DNA from: Frankia sp. R82
GTDB lineage: Bacteria; Actinomycetota; Actinomycetes; Frankiales; Frankiaceae
DNA length: 64,000 nucleotides
Assembly (NCBI RefSeq): GCF_023716925.1
Contig: NZ_JAMQQG010000043.1
Location: forward strand, 1-64,000
Reading direction: 5' to 3'
Position 1 is the first letter of the stretch, and the number at the start of each line of letters is the position of its first letter. Under the pieces are notes generated by a model. The model was not told where the DNA came from and made no database searches. It saw only the letters and a list, made by a program, of their open reading frames with translations. This document shows positions 22,894 through 31,444 of the stretch, piece by piece. A program made the translations under genes and the position numbers.

Positions 22894-25130
22894 TGCCTAC
22901 GAAGATCGAATGGGTCCGGAACGTCGACGGCACCCCAGGCGAGACCTGGAACGTAATCGACGGATGCTCCAAGATCAGTAGCGGTTGTGACAACTGCCTC
23001 GCCCCTGAGACACGGGTCCTCCGCGCGGACATGGTCTGGGTCCCGATCAAGGACATCCAGGTAGGCGACCGCCTCGTGAGCTTTACCGACACCCCGGCGG
23101 TTGGCCAGAACCGAGTCTGGGAGGAAGGGGTCGTCGAAGCCGTCTGGGAGACGGAGAAGCCGACAGTCGAGTTCGAGTTGGCGAACGGTGCCCGCGCAGT
23201 CGCCAGCGAAGACCACAAGTGGCTGATCGCAAAGCGGGGCGCGTCGCAGTGGTGGCGGTCCACCGTAGATCTCACCTTCAAGACCCCCGTCCGAACTGTG
23301 CGGCTGGCAGGAGGCGACCTCCGGACGTCAACCGACTACCGAGCTGGCTACATCGCCGGTGTCACAGCCGGTGATGGAACCTTCCGGTGGGATTCGTCAT
23401 GGCGGTCTGACAAGCTCGGGTTCCCCCAGTCCTACTGGCGTGTCGCGAAGCCGGAATCGGACCGGGTCGTACTCGATCGGCTCGTCGACTACCTGAGCCA
23501 CTTCGAGATCGACGTCGCTGTTCGGCCCTTCGACAGCGGGCCATCGGTGTTCACCGACAACCCGGTCCCCATGGCGAAGGTCGAGACCCGTCGGCTCGCC
23601 CACATGCCGCTCATCGCCGGCCTCTGCGAGGAACGGCCGACCACCGAGTGGATGACCGGATGGCTCGCGGGCATGTTCGACACCGACGCCTCGTACACCG
23701 GAGGCAACCTGCGGTTCCACCAGGCGAAGCCGAACGACGTGCTGGACATGGCAGTCCGGTTCGCGAAGGAGCTTGGCTTCGAGCTGAAGCGTGAGGACTA
23801 CTCGGGCGGATGCCCGGGGGCCCGTCTCGTCGGTGGGATCCCAGAGAACATTGCCTTCCTCGCCGCGATCTCGCCTGCGATGACACGGCGCTGCCAGGAC
23901 TTCTATGGCCGCAGAGTCGAAACCGAAGACCACATGGTGGTGGGTGTCCGCCGCGGTCCCGTCCGTCGCCTCGTCGACATCACCGTGTCGACCGGGACCT
24001 TCGTGGCGGAGGGGATGCTGACCCACAACTGCTACGCGGCCACAATCGCCCACCGGTTCGCCGGCACCAAGGCCTACCCCAACGGCTTCAACATCACCGT
24101 CCACCCGGAGCGGCTCACCGCACCGCTGCGCCGCCGCAAGCCCACCACCTACTTCGTCAACTCCATGGGCGACGTCTTCCACGACGACGTTCCCGACGAG
24201 GCGATCGTCCGCATGTGGGCGGTCATGGCCGCCACCCCGCAGCACACCTACATCGTGCTCACCAAGCGTCACGGCCGGATGCGCTCGTTCCTCCGCGACG
24301 AATGCCGCTGCGGCGCTGGCCACCAGCCGGGCATTCACCTGCGCTCGGCGATGGACTGGGCGTCCACCCCGCACAGCCCGACGTACGTCCCGGGCATCGA
24401 GCCGGGCCTGTACCACCGGATGCGGTGGCCGCTGCCGAACGTCTGGCTCGGGGTGAGCGCCGAAGACCAGCGGACCGCGGAGCTGCGCATCCCAGCGCTG
24501 CTGGCAACACCGGCCGCGGTCAGGGTGGTGTCCGCCGAGCCGCTCCTCGGCCCGGTCGATCTCACCAGGCTGAAGGCGCGGAACGGCGCCCACATCGACG
24601 CCCTCGCCGGGGACGTCATCCACCCGGTAACGGGTGAGATCTACGCGGCGGCGCCGGGCTGCATCGACTGGGTGATCGTCGGCGGCGAGTCGGGCCACCG
24701 GGCCCGGCCGATGCACCCGCTGTGGGCCCGCGGCCTGCGCGACCAGACGACCAGCCGGGGTCGGGCCTTCTTCTTCAAACAGTGGGGGTCTTGGGGTCCG
24801 GCCCAGCACAAGGTGCCCGTCGACCCGGAGCTGGTCGAACGGTGGGCGGCGGACCGGGGCGACCCGGCGCTGGTCGCCGAACTGAACGCCGCCAAGGCCG
24901 CCTCTGAGGCGGTCGGTGCCACCCACGGCTACGCCGTCTGGGCCGACCAGTACGGCTGGCAGCCCCACGAGTACTCCCACCGGCCGTGGTCCGTCGAGCG
25001 CAGCTCCGTCGACGAGTCGATGCACGCCTCGATCCGCCGGTGGGGTGTGAAGGCCGCCGGCCGCGAGCTGGACGGCCGGGTCCACGACGACATGCCCGCC
25101 CGCCACGCCCCCGCAGGAGCCGCATCATGA
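22893..25130 (+). CDS. DUF5131 (phage Gp37/Gp68) family protein interrupted by a LAGLIDADG intein
   Basis: 745 residues as a precursor. The host protein begins KIEWVRNVDGTPGETWNVID then GCSKISSGCDN, and resumes CYAATIAHRFAG. Joined, this is the Cys cluster GCx(6)CxxCYA of DUF5131 proteins, which resemble radical-SAM enzymes. Later motifs are SMGDVFHDDVPDEAI, YIVLTKRHGRM, LGVSAEDQRTAELRIPALL, VSAEPLLGPVD, WVIVGGESGHRARPM and FFFKQWGSW, all present. Intein residues 35-379. After splicing about 400 residues remain. Biochemical role is undetermined. Start ATG overlaps the previous TGA. Confidence 0.9.
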   Translation: MPTKIEWVRNVDGTPGETWNVIDGCSKISSGCDNCLAPETRVLRADMVWVPIKDIQVGDRLVSFTDTPAVGQNRVWEEGVVEAVWETEKPTVEFELANGARAVASEDHKWLIAKRGASQWWRSTVDLTFKTPVRTVRLAGGDLRTSTDYRAGYIAGVTAGDGTFRWDSSWRSDKLGFPQSYWRVAKPESDRVVLDRLVDYLSHFEIDVAVRPFDSGPSVFTDNPVPMAKVETRRLAHMPLIAGLCEERPTTEWMTGWLAGMFDTDASYTGGNLRFHQAKPNDVLDMAVRFAKELGFELKREDYSGGCPGARLVGGIPENIAFLAAISPAMTRRCQDFYGRRVETEDHMVVGVRRGPVRRLVDITVSTGTFVAEGMLTHNCYAATIAHRFAGTKAYPNGFNITVHPERLTAPLRRRKPTTYFVNSMGDVFHDDVPDEAIVRMWAVMAATPQHTYIVLTKRHGRMRSFLRDECRCGAGHQPGIHLRSAMDWASTPHSPTYVPGIEPGLYHRMRWPLPNVWLGVSAEDQRTAELRIPALLATPAAVRVVSAEPLLGPVDLTRLKARNGAHIDALAGDVIHPVTGEIYAAAPGCIDWVIVGGESGHRARPMHPLWARGLRDQTTSRGRAFFFKQWGSWGPAQHKVPVDPELVERWAADRGDPALVAELNAAKAASEAVGATHGYAVWADQYGWQPHEYSHRPWSVERSSVDESMHASIRRWGVKAAGRELDGRVHDDMPARHAPAGAAS
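22995..24029 (+). other. intein with homing endonuclease domain, 345 residues
   Basis: Block A begins at Cys35 (CLAPETRVLRADMVWVPIKD), block B-like NGARAVASEDHKWLI follows. LAGLIDADG motifs are YIAGVTAGDGTF and WLAGMFDTDASY. The C-terminal blocks read VDITVSTGTFVAEGMLTHN, ending His-Asn with +1 Cys. All splice-junction residues are intact, and both endonuclease motifs keep an acidic residue, so splicing and homing could be active. Confidence 0.92.
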
Positions 25131-25327
25131 GCCTCTTCGATTTCCAGGCCGCCCTCAAGCTCGCTGACGACGTCTCCTTCGACGCCCTGATCATGGCCGC
25201 TGCGCTCCGCGCCGACACCATCAACCGCCGGCTCCTCCACAGCGCGTTCCCCGCTCTCGCCGTCGAGGCGTACGACCGGCGTGAGGCCCCCGGCGGACGG
25301 CTGCCCGAGGACGGTCCCCGTGGCTAG
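25127..25327 (+). CDS. 66-residue helical protein
   Basis: MSLFDFQAALKLADDVSFDA then LIMAAALRADTINRRLLHSA. Start overlaps the DUF5131 stop, stop overlaps the next GTG by 8 bases. Unknown. Confidence 0.6.
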   Translation: MSLFDFQAALKLADDVSFDALIMAAALRADTINRRLLHSAFPALAVEAYDRREAPGGRLPEDGPRG

Positions 25328-25826
25328 CGCCACCAAGGTTGCCGGCGGGCCGATCACCACCGGCGCCCGCTCCGTCCCCCTCACCCGCTCCGACTACGAG
25401 CAGGCGGTCGCGGCCATGGCCGACGACCAGGTGGCCTGCTGGCACACCGGCACCCCACTGGAGGGCTACGACGGCTGGGAGGGGTTCAAATGCCGGCTCC
25501 GCCCAGGCCACCGTGGACCCCACCGGGCGGTGCCGATCAAACACGATCATCATCCGGGCGGGATTGTCTCCGAGTGGGACGCGGTCCGCTACCCGCACAT
25601 CACTGTCCACCCGGTGGACCTGCCCGACGGCGGGCAGGGCGTCGAGGTCCGCGACGCGGGCGTGGGAAAGGTCCTGATCCACGGTCTCATCGTCGCCGCC
25701 GGGGAGGGCTATGCCGTCCGCTGGCAGGGCCGGACCGGGCAGCTGGGTTCGGAGAAGTTCTACTCCCGGAGCTCCCTCGAGGTGCGGGAGCAGATCGCCA
25801 TCGCATATGGCGGCGAAGCCCGGTGA
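25320..25826 (+). CDS. unknown 168-residue protein
   Basis: GTG 25320. Contains WHTGTPLEGYDGWEGFKCRL, RPGHRGPHRAVPIKHDHHPG and a beta-rich half (YAVRWQGRTGQLGSEKFYSR). The C...H-rich middle could bind metal. No family recognised. Confidence 0.6.
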   Translation: MASATKVAGGPITTGARSVPLTRSDYEQAVAAMADDQVACWHTGTPLEGYDGWEGFKCRLRPGHRGPHRAVPIKHDHHPGGIVSEWDAVRYPHITVHPVDLPDGGQGVEVRDAGVGKVLIHGLIVAAGEGYAVRWQGRTGQLGSEKFYSRSSLEVREQIAIAYGGEAR

Positions 25827-25981
25827 GCGCCCTCCCCGACCAGACGTCGGCCAGCACCACCAGCCGGCAGACCGTGGTGCACGTCGACTTGCCGCACGCC
25901 TTCGAGCAGCTCGCCAACCGGGCCACTGGCCTCTGCGGCCTGTGCGGCTCGACCGTCCGCGGCGGGATGTGCCATGGCTGA
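25823..25981 (+). CDS. 52-residue CxxC microprotein
   Basis: GTG 25823 overlaps the previous stop. The C-terminus TGLCGLCGSTVRGGMCHG holds CxxC...C. One of several tiny zinc-knuckle products in this block. Confidence 0.55.
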   Translation: MSALPDQTSASTTSRQTVVHVDLPHAFEQLANRATGLCGLCGSTVRGGMCHG

Positions 25982-26225
25982 CCATCCGCTGTCCGCGCTG
26001 CTGGCCGAGAACGATCAGCTTCACGCCGAGAACGCGCGGCTGCGTGAGGCGCTGTCCGCGGCGAACCGGACGATCAAGGTTCTCGCCAACGGCCGTGACA
26101 CAACCCCTGTTCTCCCGTCGGCGCTGCCAACCCCCCCGGGTGGCGCCGGCGGGGCCACACCTCCGGCCGGGGCGTTGGGTGGGTCCGCACCCCGGCCGGA
26201 GCCAACATCGGAGCCGGCACGATGA
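25974..26225 (+). CDS. 83-residue protein with short coiled-coil and Pro-rich tail
   Basis: MADHPLSALLAENDQLHAEN, ARLREALSAANRTIKVLA is a leucine-zipper-like coiled coil; the rest is Pro/Gly/Ala-rich. It directly precedes and overlaps the methyltransferase start. Confidence 0.55.
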   Translation: MADHPLSALLAENDQLHAENARLREALSAANRTIKVLANGRDTTPVLPSALPTPPGGAGGATPPAGALGGSAPRPEPTSEPAR

Positions 26226-27832
26226 CCCTGACCACCCTCGACCCGATCGACCGGTACCGCGTCCGCGCCGACACGAACAGCCTGCCCGACCTCGACCCCT
26301 TCTTCGCCTGCCCGCGCCCGGCAAGCGGGCTGGTCGCCCTCGACCTGTTCGCCGGCGCCGGCGGATCATCCACCGGCCTCATCTGGGCCGGACACAAAGT
26401 GGCCCTGGCGATCAACCACTGGCAGACCGCGATCGAATCGCACAGCGCGAACCACCGCGACACCGACCACTGGCGTCACGACCTCGGCGCCTGGCGCCAC
26501 AACGACCCGTTCTGGCAGGGCACCAACCCGCCCGTCGGCCGCGACGACCTGTACGGATTCCTCCCCGCCGCCGACATCCTGTGGGCCAGCCCGGTCTGCA
26601 AGGCACACACCCGGGCGCAGGGTAAGAAGCAAACCCGGCGCGTCCAGCAGGTCAGCCTGTGGGAGCACGACGACGAACGCCCCGCCGACGAGGCCGCCGC
26701 ACGATCCCGCGCCACCATGCGCGACGTCCTGCGCGCCATCGAATCCGCGACGATGCGCGGCCAGCCCTTCCTCGGCGGGATCATCGAGAACGTCCCCGAA
26801 GTTGTGGACTGGGAGCACTGGCCCCGCTGGTGCCGCGAACTGAACGACCTCGGCTACGACTATGCGATCGTCTCCCTCAACTCGGCGTTCGCCGCGGACG
26901 ACACGCTCGGCGTCACCCGCGCGCCGCAACTCCGCAACCGCGTCTACATCATCTGGTGGAAGCGCACCCTGGGCCGACGGCCCGACCTCGACTTCCGAGT
27001 CACCTCCTGGTGCCCGCGCTGCGAAGTCCTCGTCGAGGCGAAGCAGTCGTGGAAGAACCCTTGGCGTGGCGAGCCGGTCGGCACCTACGGCCGCAACGGC
27101 CAGTACTGGTACCGATGCCCCACCTGCCGCACCATCGCCGAGCCGCTGGTCCAACCGGCCGCAGACATCATCAACTGGGCGGTCACGGGGCCACTCGTCG
27201 GCGACCGTGAGCGGCTCGGCCTGCCCGTACTGCGCCCGGCCACCCGCGACAGGATCGCCGCAGGCCTGGCCCGCTATGGCACCAGTCCCACGCTGATCGC
27301 GACCGGTGGCAGTTGGAACACCAGCCCGGCCAGCCCCGCCGACCCGTTCCGAACCCGCACCACCACCGAATGGGAAGCGTTGGCCACCACCCCCGCTGGG
27401 GTCGACCCGTTCCTCGTCTGCCTGCGCGGCGGCGGGGAGAAGGGACGTGCCCATTCGGCGTGGGGGCCGATTGGAACCGTGTCCGCGCAGGGCGAGCACC
27501 ATGCCGTCGTCACCGCCGGCGCCCGCCACATGATCACCTCGTACTACGGCAACGGCGGGTGCACACCCACGCTCGTTCCCCTGCCTACGCAGCCGACAAA
27601 AGACCGGTTCGCGCTCGTGTCGACCGACGGCGGCGACGTCGATAGCTGCACCTACCGGATGCTCGACCCCGACACGGAGATCAAGAAAGCGATGGCCTTC
27701 CCGGCGGGCTATCACCTGTTCGGCAACCGCGGCGACCGCACAGCCCAGCTCGGGAACGCGGTCACCCCCAACTGCTCTGCTCTGGTTAGTCACAGGCTCG
27801 CGCAGGCGATCCTCGGGGAGCGTGTCGCATGA
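26222..27832 (+). CDS. C5 cytosine DNA methyltransferase, actinophage type
   Basis: 536 residues. Motif I ALDLFAGAGGSSTGL (39-53, SAM binding). The catalytic loop is SPVCKAHTRAQGKK with Cys126 in place of the usual PCQ, as in actinophage enzymes with SPEC. Motif VI is IIENVPEVVDW and motif VIII PQLRNRVYIIWWKR. An inserted zinc ribbon is CPRCEVLVEAK...YRCPTC. Motif X is QLGNAVTPNCSALVSHRLAQ. It lacks a restriction partner, so it probably protects the element from host restriction or marks its DNA. Start overlaps the upstream stop; the next gene overlaps its end. Confidence 0.92.
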   Translation: MTLTTLDPIDRYRVRADTNSLPDLDPFFACPRPASGLVALDLFAGAGGSSTGLIWAGHKVALAINHWQTAIESHSANHRDTDHWRHDLGAWRHNDPFWQGTNPPVGRDDLYGFLPAADILWASPVCKAHTRAQGKKQTRRVQQVSLWEHDDERPADEAAARSRATMRDVLRAIESATMRGQPFLGGIIENVPEVVDWEHWPRWCRELNDLGYDYAIVSLNSAFAADDTLGVTRAPQLRNRVYIIWWKRTLGRRPDLDFRVTSWCPRCEVLVEAKQSWKNPWRGEPVGTYGRNGQYWYRCPTCRTIAEPLVQPAADIINWAVTGPLVGDRERLGLPVLRPATRDRIAAGLARYGTSPTLIATGGSWNTSPASPADPFRTRTTTEWEALATTPAGVDPFLVCLRGGGEKGRAHSAWGPIGTVSAQGEHHAVVTAGARHMITSYYGNGGCTPTLVPLPTQPTKDRFALVSTDGGDVDSCTYRMLDPDTEIKKAMAFPAGYHLFGNRGDRTAQLGNAVTPNCSALVSHRLAQAILGERVA

Positions 27833-28023
27833 CCGCTCCCCGCCGCCTGCCGCCCGGCGAAGCCGTCGTTCTCGCCGCAGCGCTTCTCGCCCTGCTGCTC
27901 GTCGCGCTCGCCGTCGGGGCCGCCCAAGCCGGCCCGGCACGCCAGCTGGCCTGCGGGCAGACCCATCCGTCTCGCTGCACCACCCGAACACCCATCCACG
28001 ATCAAGGAGGAGATGTCCGATGA
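27829..28023 (+). CDS. small single-pass membrane protein
   Basis: 64 residues with one hydrophobic span (EAVVLAAALLALLLVALAVG) followed by a short Cys-containing tail. ATG overlaps the methyltransferase stop. Unknown role. Confidence 0.6.
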   Translation: MTAPRRLPPGEAVVLAAALLALLLVALAVGAAQAGPARQLACGQTHPSRCTTRTPIHDQGGDVR

Positions 28024-28307
28024 CCACCCCGGCGATGTCCGAGTACGACTGGATGGAGCTGGTCTCCTTCGACTTCAGGATCGAGGAGGGCGGCTTCGAC
28101 AGCGCCTACCTGAGCTACCCGCCCACGTTCGAGGACCCGGGGCTGCAGACGATCGCCGCCGACGAGCGGCTCCTGCACCGGGCCGTCCTCGGCCTGCAGG
28201 TGGAGCTGGAGCGCTGGCGTGAGGTGCACTTCGGCGATGCCGCGGTCCTGATCGACGCGCACCGCCGTCAGGCAGCCCAGCGGCGGGAGGCCGGCAATGT
28301 GGCCTGA
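28020..28307 (+). CDS. unknown 95-residue acidic protein
   Basis: MTTPAMSEYDWMELVSFDFR, helical C-terminal half (LLHRAVLGLQVELERWREVH). ATG after AGGAGGAGATGTCCG, a good ribosome site. Overlaps the next gene by 11 bases. Confidence 0.6.
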   Translation: MTTPAMSEYDWMELVSFDFRIEEGGFDSAYLSYPPTFEDPGLQTIAADERLLHRAVLGLQVELERWREVHFGDAAVLIDAHRRQAAQRREAGNVA

Positions 28308-28686
28308 CGACCTGCTCGCCGCGCTGCGCGCGCAGGCCCGCGGCGTCTACACGGCCGAAGCCGCCGTCGAGCTCCTCGCCGGCTGGAACAACGGCTACTG
28401 GATCCGCAGGGCCGCCGCAAACCTCGCGGCGCTGAAGGTCGACTACTCGGATGATCCCGACGAGATTGGCGATACCCCGATGGCCAGCATCGACTGGCGG
28501 GCCCTCAACCCCAACCGGATAACCGCATCGTCGGGCGAGCGAGCGATCCTCGTGATTGCCTGCTCGCTCGGCGGCGGCCGGCCGGTTGATCTGCGGGACT
28601 GCCTGACCTCCTTGGGCCTGCACGGCATCGACTGCGTGACCGCCGCGATCGTCCACGCCGGCGGTCGCCGCCCGGACGGAGTCTGA
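28297..28686 (+). CDS. unknown 129-residue protein
   Basis: MWPDDLLAALRAQARGVYTA, EAAVELLAGWNNGYWIRRAA, then an alpha/beta C-terminus (ERAILVIACSLGGGRPVDLR). Resembles uncharacterised proteins common in actinobacterial mobile elements; no function known to me. Confidence 0.65.
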   Translation: MWPDDLLAALRAQARGVYTAEAAVELLAGWNNGYWIRRAAANLAALKVDYSDDPDEIGDTPMASIDWRALNPNRITASSGERAILVIACSLGGGRPVDLRDCLTSLGLHGIDCVTAAIVHAGGRRPDGV

Positions 28687-28904
28687 TGACCGCCGTCGAA
28701 ACGCCACGGTTCGAGGACGGGGCCGACTCCCTGCCCGTCTGGGAGCCGCCGGCCATCTGTCGCTGCCGCCACTCGGAAGGCCTGCACTGGCAGGAGGAGG
28801 ACGGCGAGCAAGGCTGCGATGGCACGGTCGGCACGCAGTTGTGCACCTGCCGCGGGTTCACCACCTGGCCGGCCAGGCCGCCAGCCGGGGCCTGCCGTGT
28901 TTGA
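28686..28904 (+). CDS. 72-residue Cys/His-rich protein
   Basis: ICRCRHSEGLHWQEEDGEQG then CDGTVGTQLCTCRGF: two CxC units and a His form a likely zinc site. ATG overlaps the previous stop by one base. Confidence 0.6.
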   Translation: MTAVETPRFEDGADSLPVWEPPAICRCRHSEGLHWQEEDGEQGCDGTVGTQLCTCRGFTTWPARPPAGACRV

Positions 28905-29004
28905 CCTGGTCGCCACCGCCGCCGCTGTGCTGCTGGCCGCTCTGCTGCTGTGGCTGGCCGGCTGGTGTGCCGGCCGCCGCCACGAACGCATCCGCCGCAG
29001 CTGA
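28897..29004 (+). CDS. 35-residue membrane peptide
   Basis: GTG 28897: VFDLVATAAAVLLAALLLWL then AGWCAGRRHERIRRS, one transmembrane helix with a basic tail. Overlaps the previous gene by 8 bases. Confidence 0.5.
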   Translation: MFDLVATAAAVLLAALLLWLAGWCAGRRHERIRRS

Positions 29005-29125
29005 CCCCGAGCCCCGCCGTCCTGTCCGCGCGGACCGCAGCGGGACGGCGGTCTACACGTCCCGGCGCCGGCCAACCCCCGAGCCGGCGCCGGGACCCCC
29101 ACCACACGGAGAGGGCTATCGCACC

Positions 29126-29494
29126 GTGAACGCCTGGTACCACGCCCGATCCTCCGCCCGGAAATGGGGCGGTGAGCCAGAGACGTACCTGCCGGTGCAC
29201 GAGTTCATCGACAGCTCCAAAGAAGCGTTTCCCGACATGCGCCATCGGGCGATGCTCCACAGCTCGTGGGGCATCTACCTGGCTGGCCGCATGTTCGGCC
29301 CCACCCTCGTCGTCCCGCGCGAGCACGGTGAGGTCCGGATACCCGTACGTCTCATCGCCGAACAGCACGTAATCGAAGACCTCGGACGGATCCCCACCGT
29401 CGAGGACTACCTGAAGTACATGACCTTGCAGCCATGGATGGGCGGCGCCCAGCGCCGCACCGTCACCACGAGCGACTTCCTAGGAGCGAAATGA
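29126..29494 (+). CDS. DUF6915 family protein
   Basis: GTG 29126; 122 residues. NAWYHARSSARKWGGEPETY, LPVHEFIDSSKEAFPDMRHR, HSSWGIYLAGRMFGPTL and RLIAEQHVIEDLGRIPTVED match the DUF6915 pattern seen in many phages and plasmids. Function unknown. The frame is open far upstream, but the conserved region starts here. Confidence 0.75.
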   Translation: MNAWYHARSSARKWGGEPETYLPVHEFIDSSKEAFPDMRHRAMLHSSWGIYLAGRMFGPTLVVPREHGEVRIPVRLIAEQHVIEDLGRIPTVEDYLKYMTLQPWMGGAQRRTVTTSDFLGAK

Positions 29495-29964
29495 GCACCG
29501 ATATCCCAACCACGTTCGCCGGGCTGCCCATCGAAGGCGAGGTCTCCTACTACCAGGAGCCCCGGGACAGGCCGCAGAAGACCGCCGAAGAGTTCAAAGC
29601 CGCGCTTGACCGCCTGTTCGCGACCGCGGGGGTGAAGGCTGTGGTGTGGACGCAGTACACCCCATACTTCAACGACGGCGAGCCTTGCGTCTTCGGGATG
29701 AACCTTGAAGGTGTGGTGCTGGATCCCGCGCCCGACGGTGTCACCTCCTATAACACCGTTCCCGTCGGGGACGGTGAGCTGCCCGTTTTCGACGTGTATG
29801 ACCTAGACAGGGAGGCGGGCCTGGCCGCTCTGGTCGGCCTGCTGCGCGAGCTCGGCGGGGACTTGGTCTCGTACGAGGACGTGTCCCTCAATGCGTTCGG
29901 GGATCCAGCCCGGGTTGTTGCCCGTCCGGACAGGTTCGAGGTTCACGACTACTCGCACGACTGA
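29491..29964 (+). CDS. unknown 157-residue acidic protein
   Basis: ATG overlaps the DUF6915 stop. MSTDIPTTFAGLPIEGEVSY, AVVWTQYTPYFNDGEPCVFG and ELPVFDVYDLDREAGLAALV. The pattern is close to uncharacterised phage proteins that start with a predicted pocket (WxQYTPYFNDGE). No function assigned. Confidence 0.65.
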   Translation: MSTDIPTTFAGLPIEGEVSYYQEPRDRPQKTAEEFKAALDRLFATAGVKAVVWTQYTPYFNDGEPCVFGMNLEGVVLDPAPDGVTSYNTVPVGDGELPVFDVYDLDREAGLAALVGLLRELGGDLVSYEDVSLNAFGDPARVVARPDRFEVHDYSHD

Positions 29965-29978
29965 CCGCCGCGCCACGT

Positions 29979-30013
29979 CCCCGGGGCGGGCCGGTCAGAC
30001 CCCCGCCCCGGGG
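29979..30013. terminator. 12-bp GC hairpin
   Basis: CCCCGGGGCGGG (29979-29990) pairs with CCCGCCCCGGGG (30002-30013). It fills the 69-base gap after the gene ending at 29964 and may be a terminator or processing site; no T-run follows. Confidence 0.55.
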
Positions 30014-30033
30014 CGCACCCCGAGGAGCCACAG

Positions 30034-30807
30034 ATGATCCGCGTCAACGTTCGGTCGGAACGCTGGCGTCCAGCCGGCGCAGGCTTCACCTCCCCGCTCG
30101 CACACAACCCGCCCGACGCCCGGGCACTCATCACCTCCAACCGGAAAATCTGGTTCGTACTGGAGGTTCGTGACCGCGACCTCATCGACTGGGACGAATA
30201 CGACCGCCTGCGGCTCACACACGCACAGGCCATTCGGGACCAGCGCATAGATCGCCGACGGCGACTAGCCGAGAACAGCGCCACCCTCTCGCTGCCCAGT
30301 GGCACCCGGTTCCAAGGCCCGACCACACCGAACGTGTACGACCTGTGGGACGGCACCGCCGGCACATGGTGGAACCGCCCCCGGGTGGTGATGGTCCGCC
30401 CGCACCTCGGCGGGAAGCGGCTGCACTGGCGCTGGCCACACGACTTCTGGGCCCAGTGCTGGGCGCTCCCCGAACATCACGCCATCTGCGGGTCGTGCGG
30501 CGAGATCTACCCGTGCACCGAGGTCGAAGCGGCCAAGCAGGCGTCCCGCGAGATGGTCAACGTCGAGAAGCTCATGTCCATCCCGCCCGGTGCCTGCTGG
30601 CACTGCCAGCAGCCGATCAGCCAGCGTCAGCAGTCCGTGACGTTCCCCGGCGACAACCTGCTGCTGCCCGGTGGCCCCCCGGTCGCATTCCACCTGCGCC
30701 GCTCCGGTGGCTGCGGTGACGCGGCTGCCGGCTACGAGACGCGGTGGCGTGAAGCGAAGGCCAACGCCCGCCTGGATGACGAGGTGAACCGTGCCATCGA
30801 CAGTTGA
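30034..30807 (+). CDS. unknown 257-residue protein with central zinc ribbon
   Basis: ATG after GAGGAGCCACAG. Central HHAICGSCGEIYPCTEVEAA and PPGACWHCQQPISQRQQSVT give two CxxC pairs. FHLRRSGGCGDAAAGYETRW near the end. Similar proteins are common in Streptomyces phages, role unknown. Overlaps the next gene by 17 bases. Confidence 0.65.
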   Translation: MIRVNVRSERWRPAGAGFTSPLAHNPPDARALITSNRKIWFVLEVRDRDLIDWDEYDRLRLTHAQAIRDQRIDRRRRLAENSATLSLPSGTRFQGPTTPNVYDLWDGTAGTWWNRPRVVMVRPHLGGKRLHWRWPHDFWAQCWALPEHHAICGSCGEIYPCTEVEAAKQASREMVNVEKLMSIPPGACWHCQQPISQRQQSVTFPGDNLLLPGGPPVAFHLRRSGGCGDAAAGYETRWREAKANARLDDEVNRAIDS

Positions 30808-31276
30808 GCGCGTCGCCTGCCCCTGTGGCAGCCCGTTCCTCCAGTCGGCGATGGGCGACGCCGGCACCATCGACTGGACCGGGTTGTGCCCGGGCTGTGT
30901 CACCCTCACCCAGGCCGACCGGGAGATCCTCGCCCGCCTGTCCGCCGGCGACACCGTCGTCGTCCGCCTGCCTGGCCTGTACCAGCCGTACCCGCCGCTG
31001 CTCCGCCGGCTGGCCGACGAGCGCCGCCTGGTCCGCATCGGCCGGGGCACCGTGTGGGGCAACCCGCACCGGCTCCCGGCCCGGGCCACAGCGGAGCAGC
31101 GCGCCGCCGTCATCGCCCGCTACGCCGAGGACCTCGACCGGCGGCCCGACCTGCTCGCCCGGCTCCCCGAGCTTCGCGGCCGGGCCCTCGCCTGCTACTG
31201 CTCGCCGCTCGCCTGTCACGGGGACGTCCTGGCCGCCCGGGCCGCCCAGCTCTCCACCAGCCCACCCAGCCGATAG
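30791..31276 (+). CDS. DUF4326-domain protein with zinc ribbon
   Basis: 161 residues. The N-terminal CPCGSPF...GLCPGC zinc ribbon precedes DUF4326: RRLVRIGRGTVWGNPHRLPA, ARYAEDLDRRPDLLARLPEL and RGRALACYCSPLACHGDVLA. DUF4326 proteins are frequent in phages and mobile elements; the conserved GNP and CYC...CHGD residues are present. Function unproven. Confidence 0.8.
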   Translation: MPSTVERVACPCGSPFLQSAMGDAGTIDWTGLCPGCVTLTQADREILARLSAGDTVVVRLPGLYQPYPPLLRRLADERRLVRIGRGTVWGNPHRLPARATAEQRAAVIARYAEDLDRRPDLLARLPELRGRALACYCSPLACHGDVLAARAAQLSTSPPSR

Positions 31277-31285
31277 GAGTCCGCC

Positions 31286-31438
31286 TTGACTACCCCTTAC
31301 ACCTTCACCTGCCCGTACTGCCTCGCCGTCTCCGACCCGGTCGGCAGCGCCGCGGAGGCCGAGCAGCTGCTCGACGTCCACCTGCGAGGCCAGCACGGCT
31401 GGGTCGGCCGGTCTAACGGCCAGACCACCCGGCAGTAG
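31286..31438 (+). CDS. 50-residue C2H2-like zinc-finger protein
   Basis: TTG start 31286 with AGGAGT upstream. MTTPYTFTCPYCLAVSDPVG then AEQLLDVHLRGQHGW: CPYC...HLRGQH is a classic C2H2 spacing. Likely a small nucleic-acid binder. Confidence 0.6.
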   Translation: MTTPYTFTCPYCLAVSDPVGSAAEAEQLLDVHLRGQHGWVGRSNGQTTRQ

Positions 31439-31444
31439 CCGCCC

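Noticed and set aside
23397-25106. 569-codon minus-strand frame across the DUF5131 gene
   Set aside because: Antisense shadow of a clearly conserved plus-strand gene and intein; no domain seen.
26366-28027. 553-codon minus-strand frame across the methyltransferase
   Set aside because: Antisense GC-skew shadow; the methyltransferase motifs on the plus strand are conclusive.
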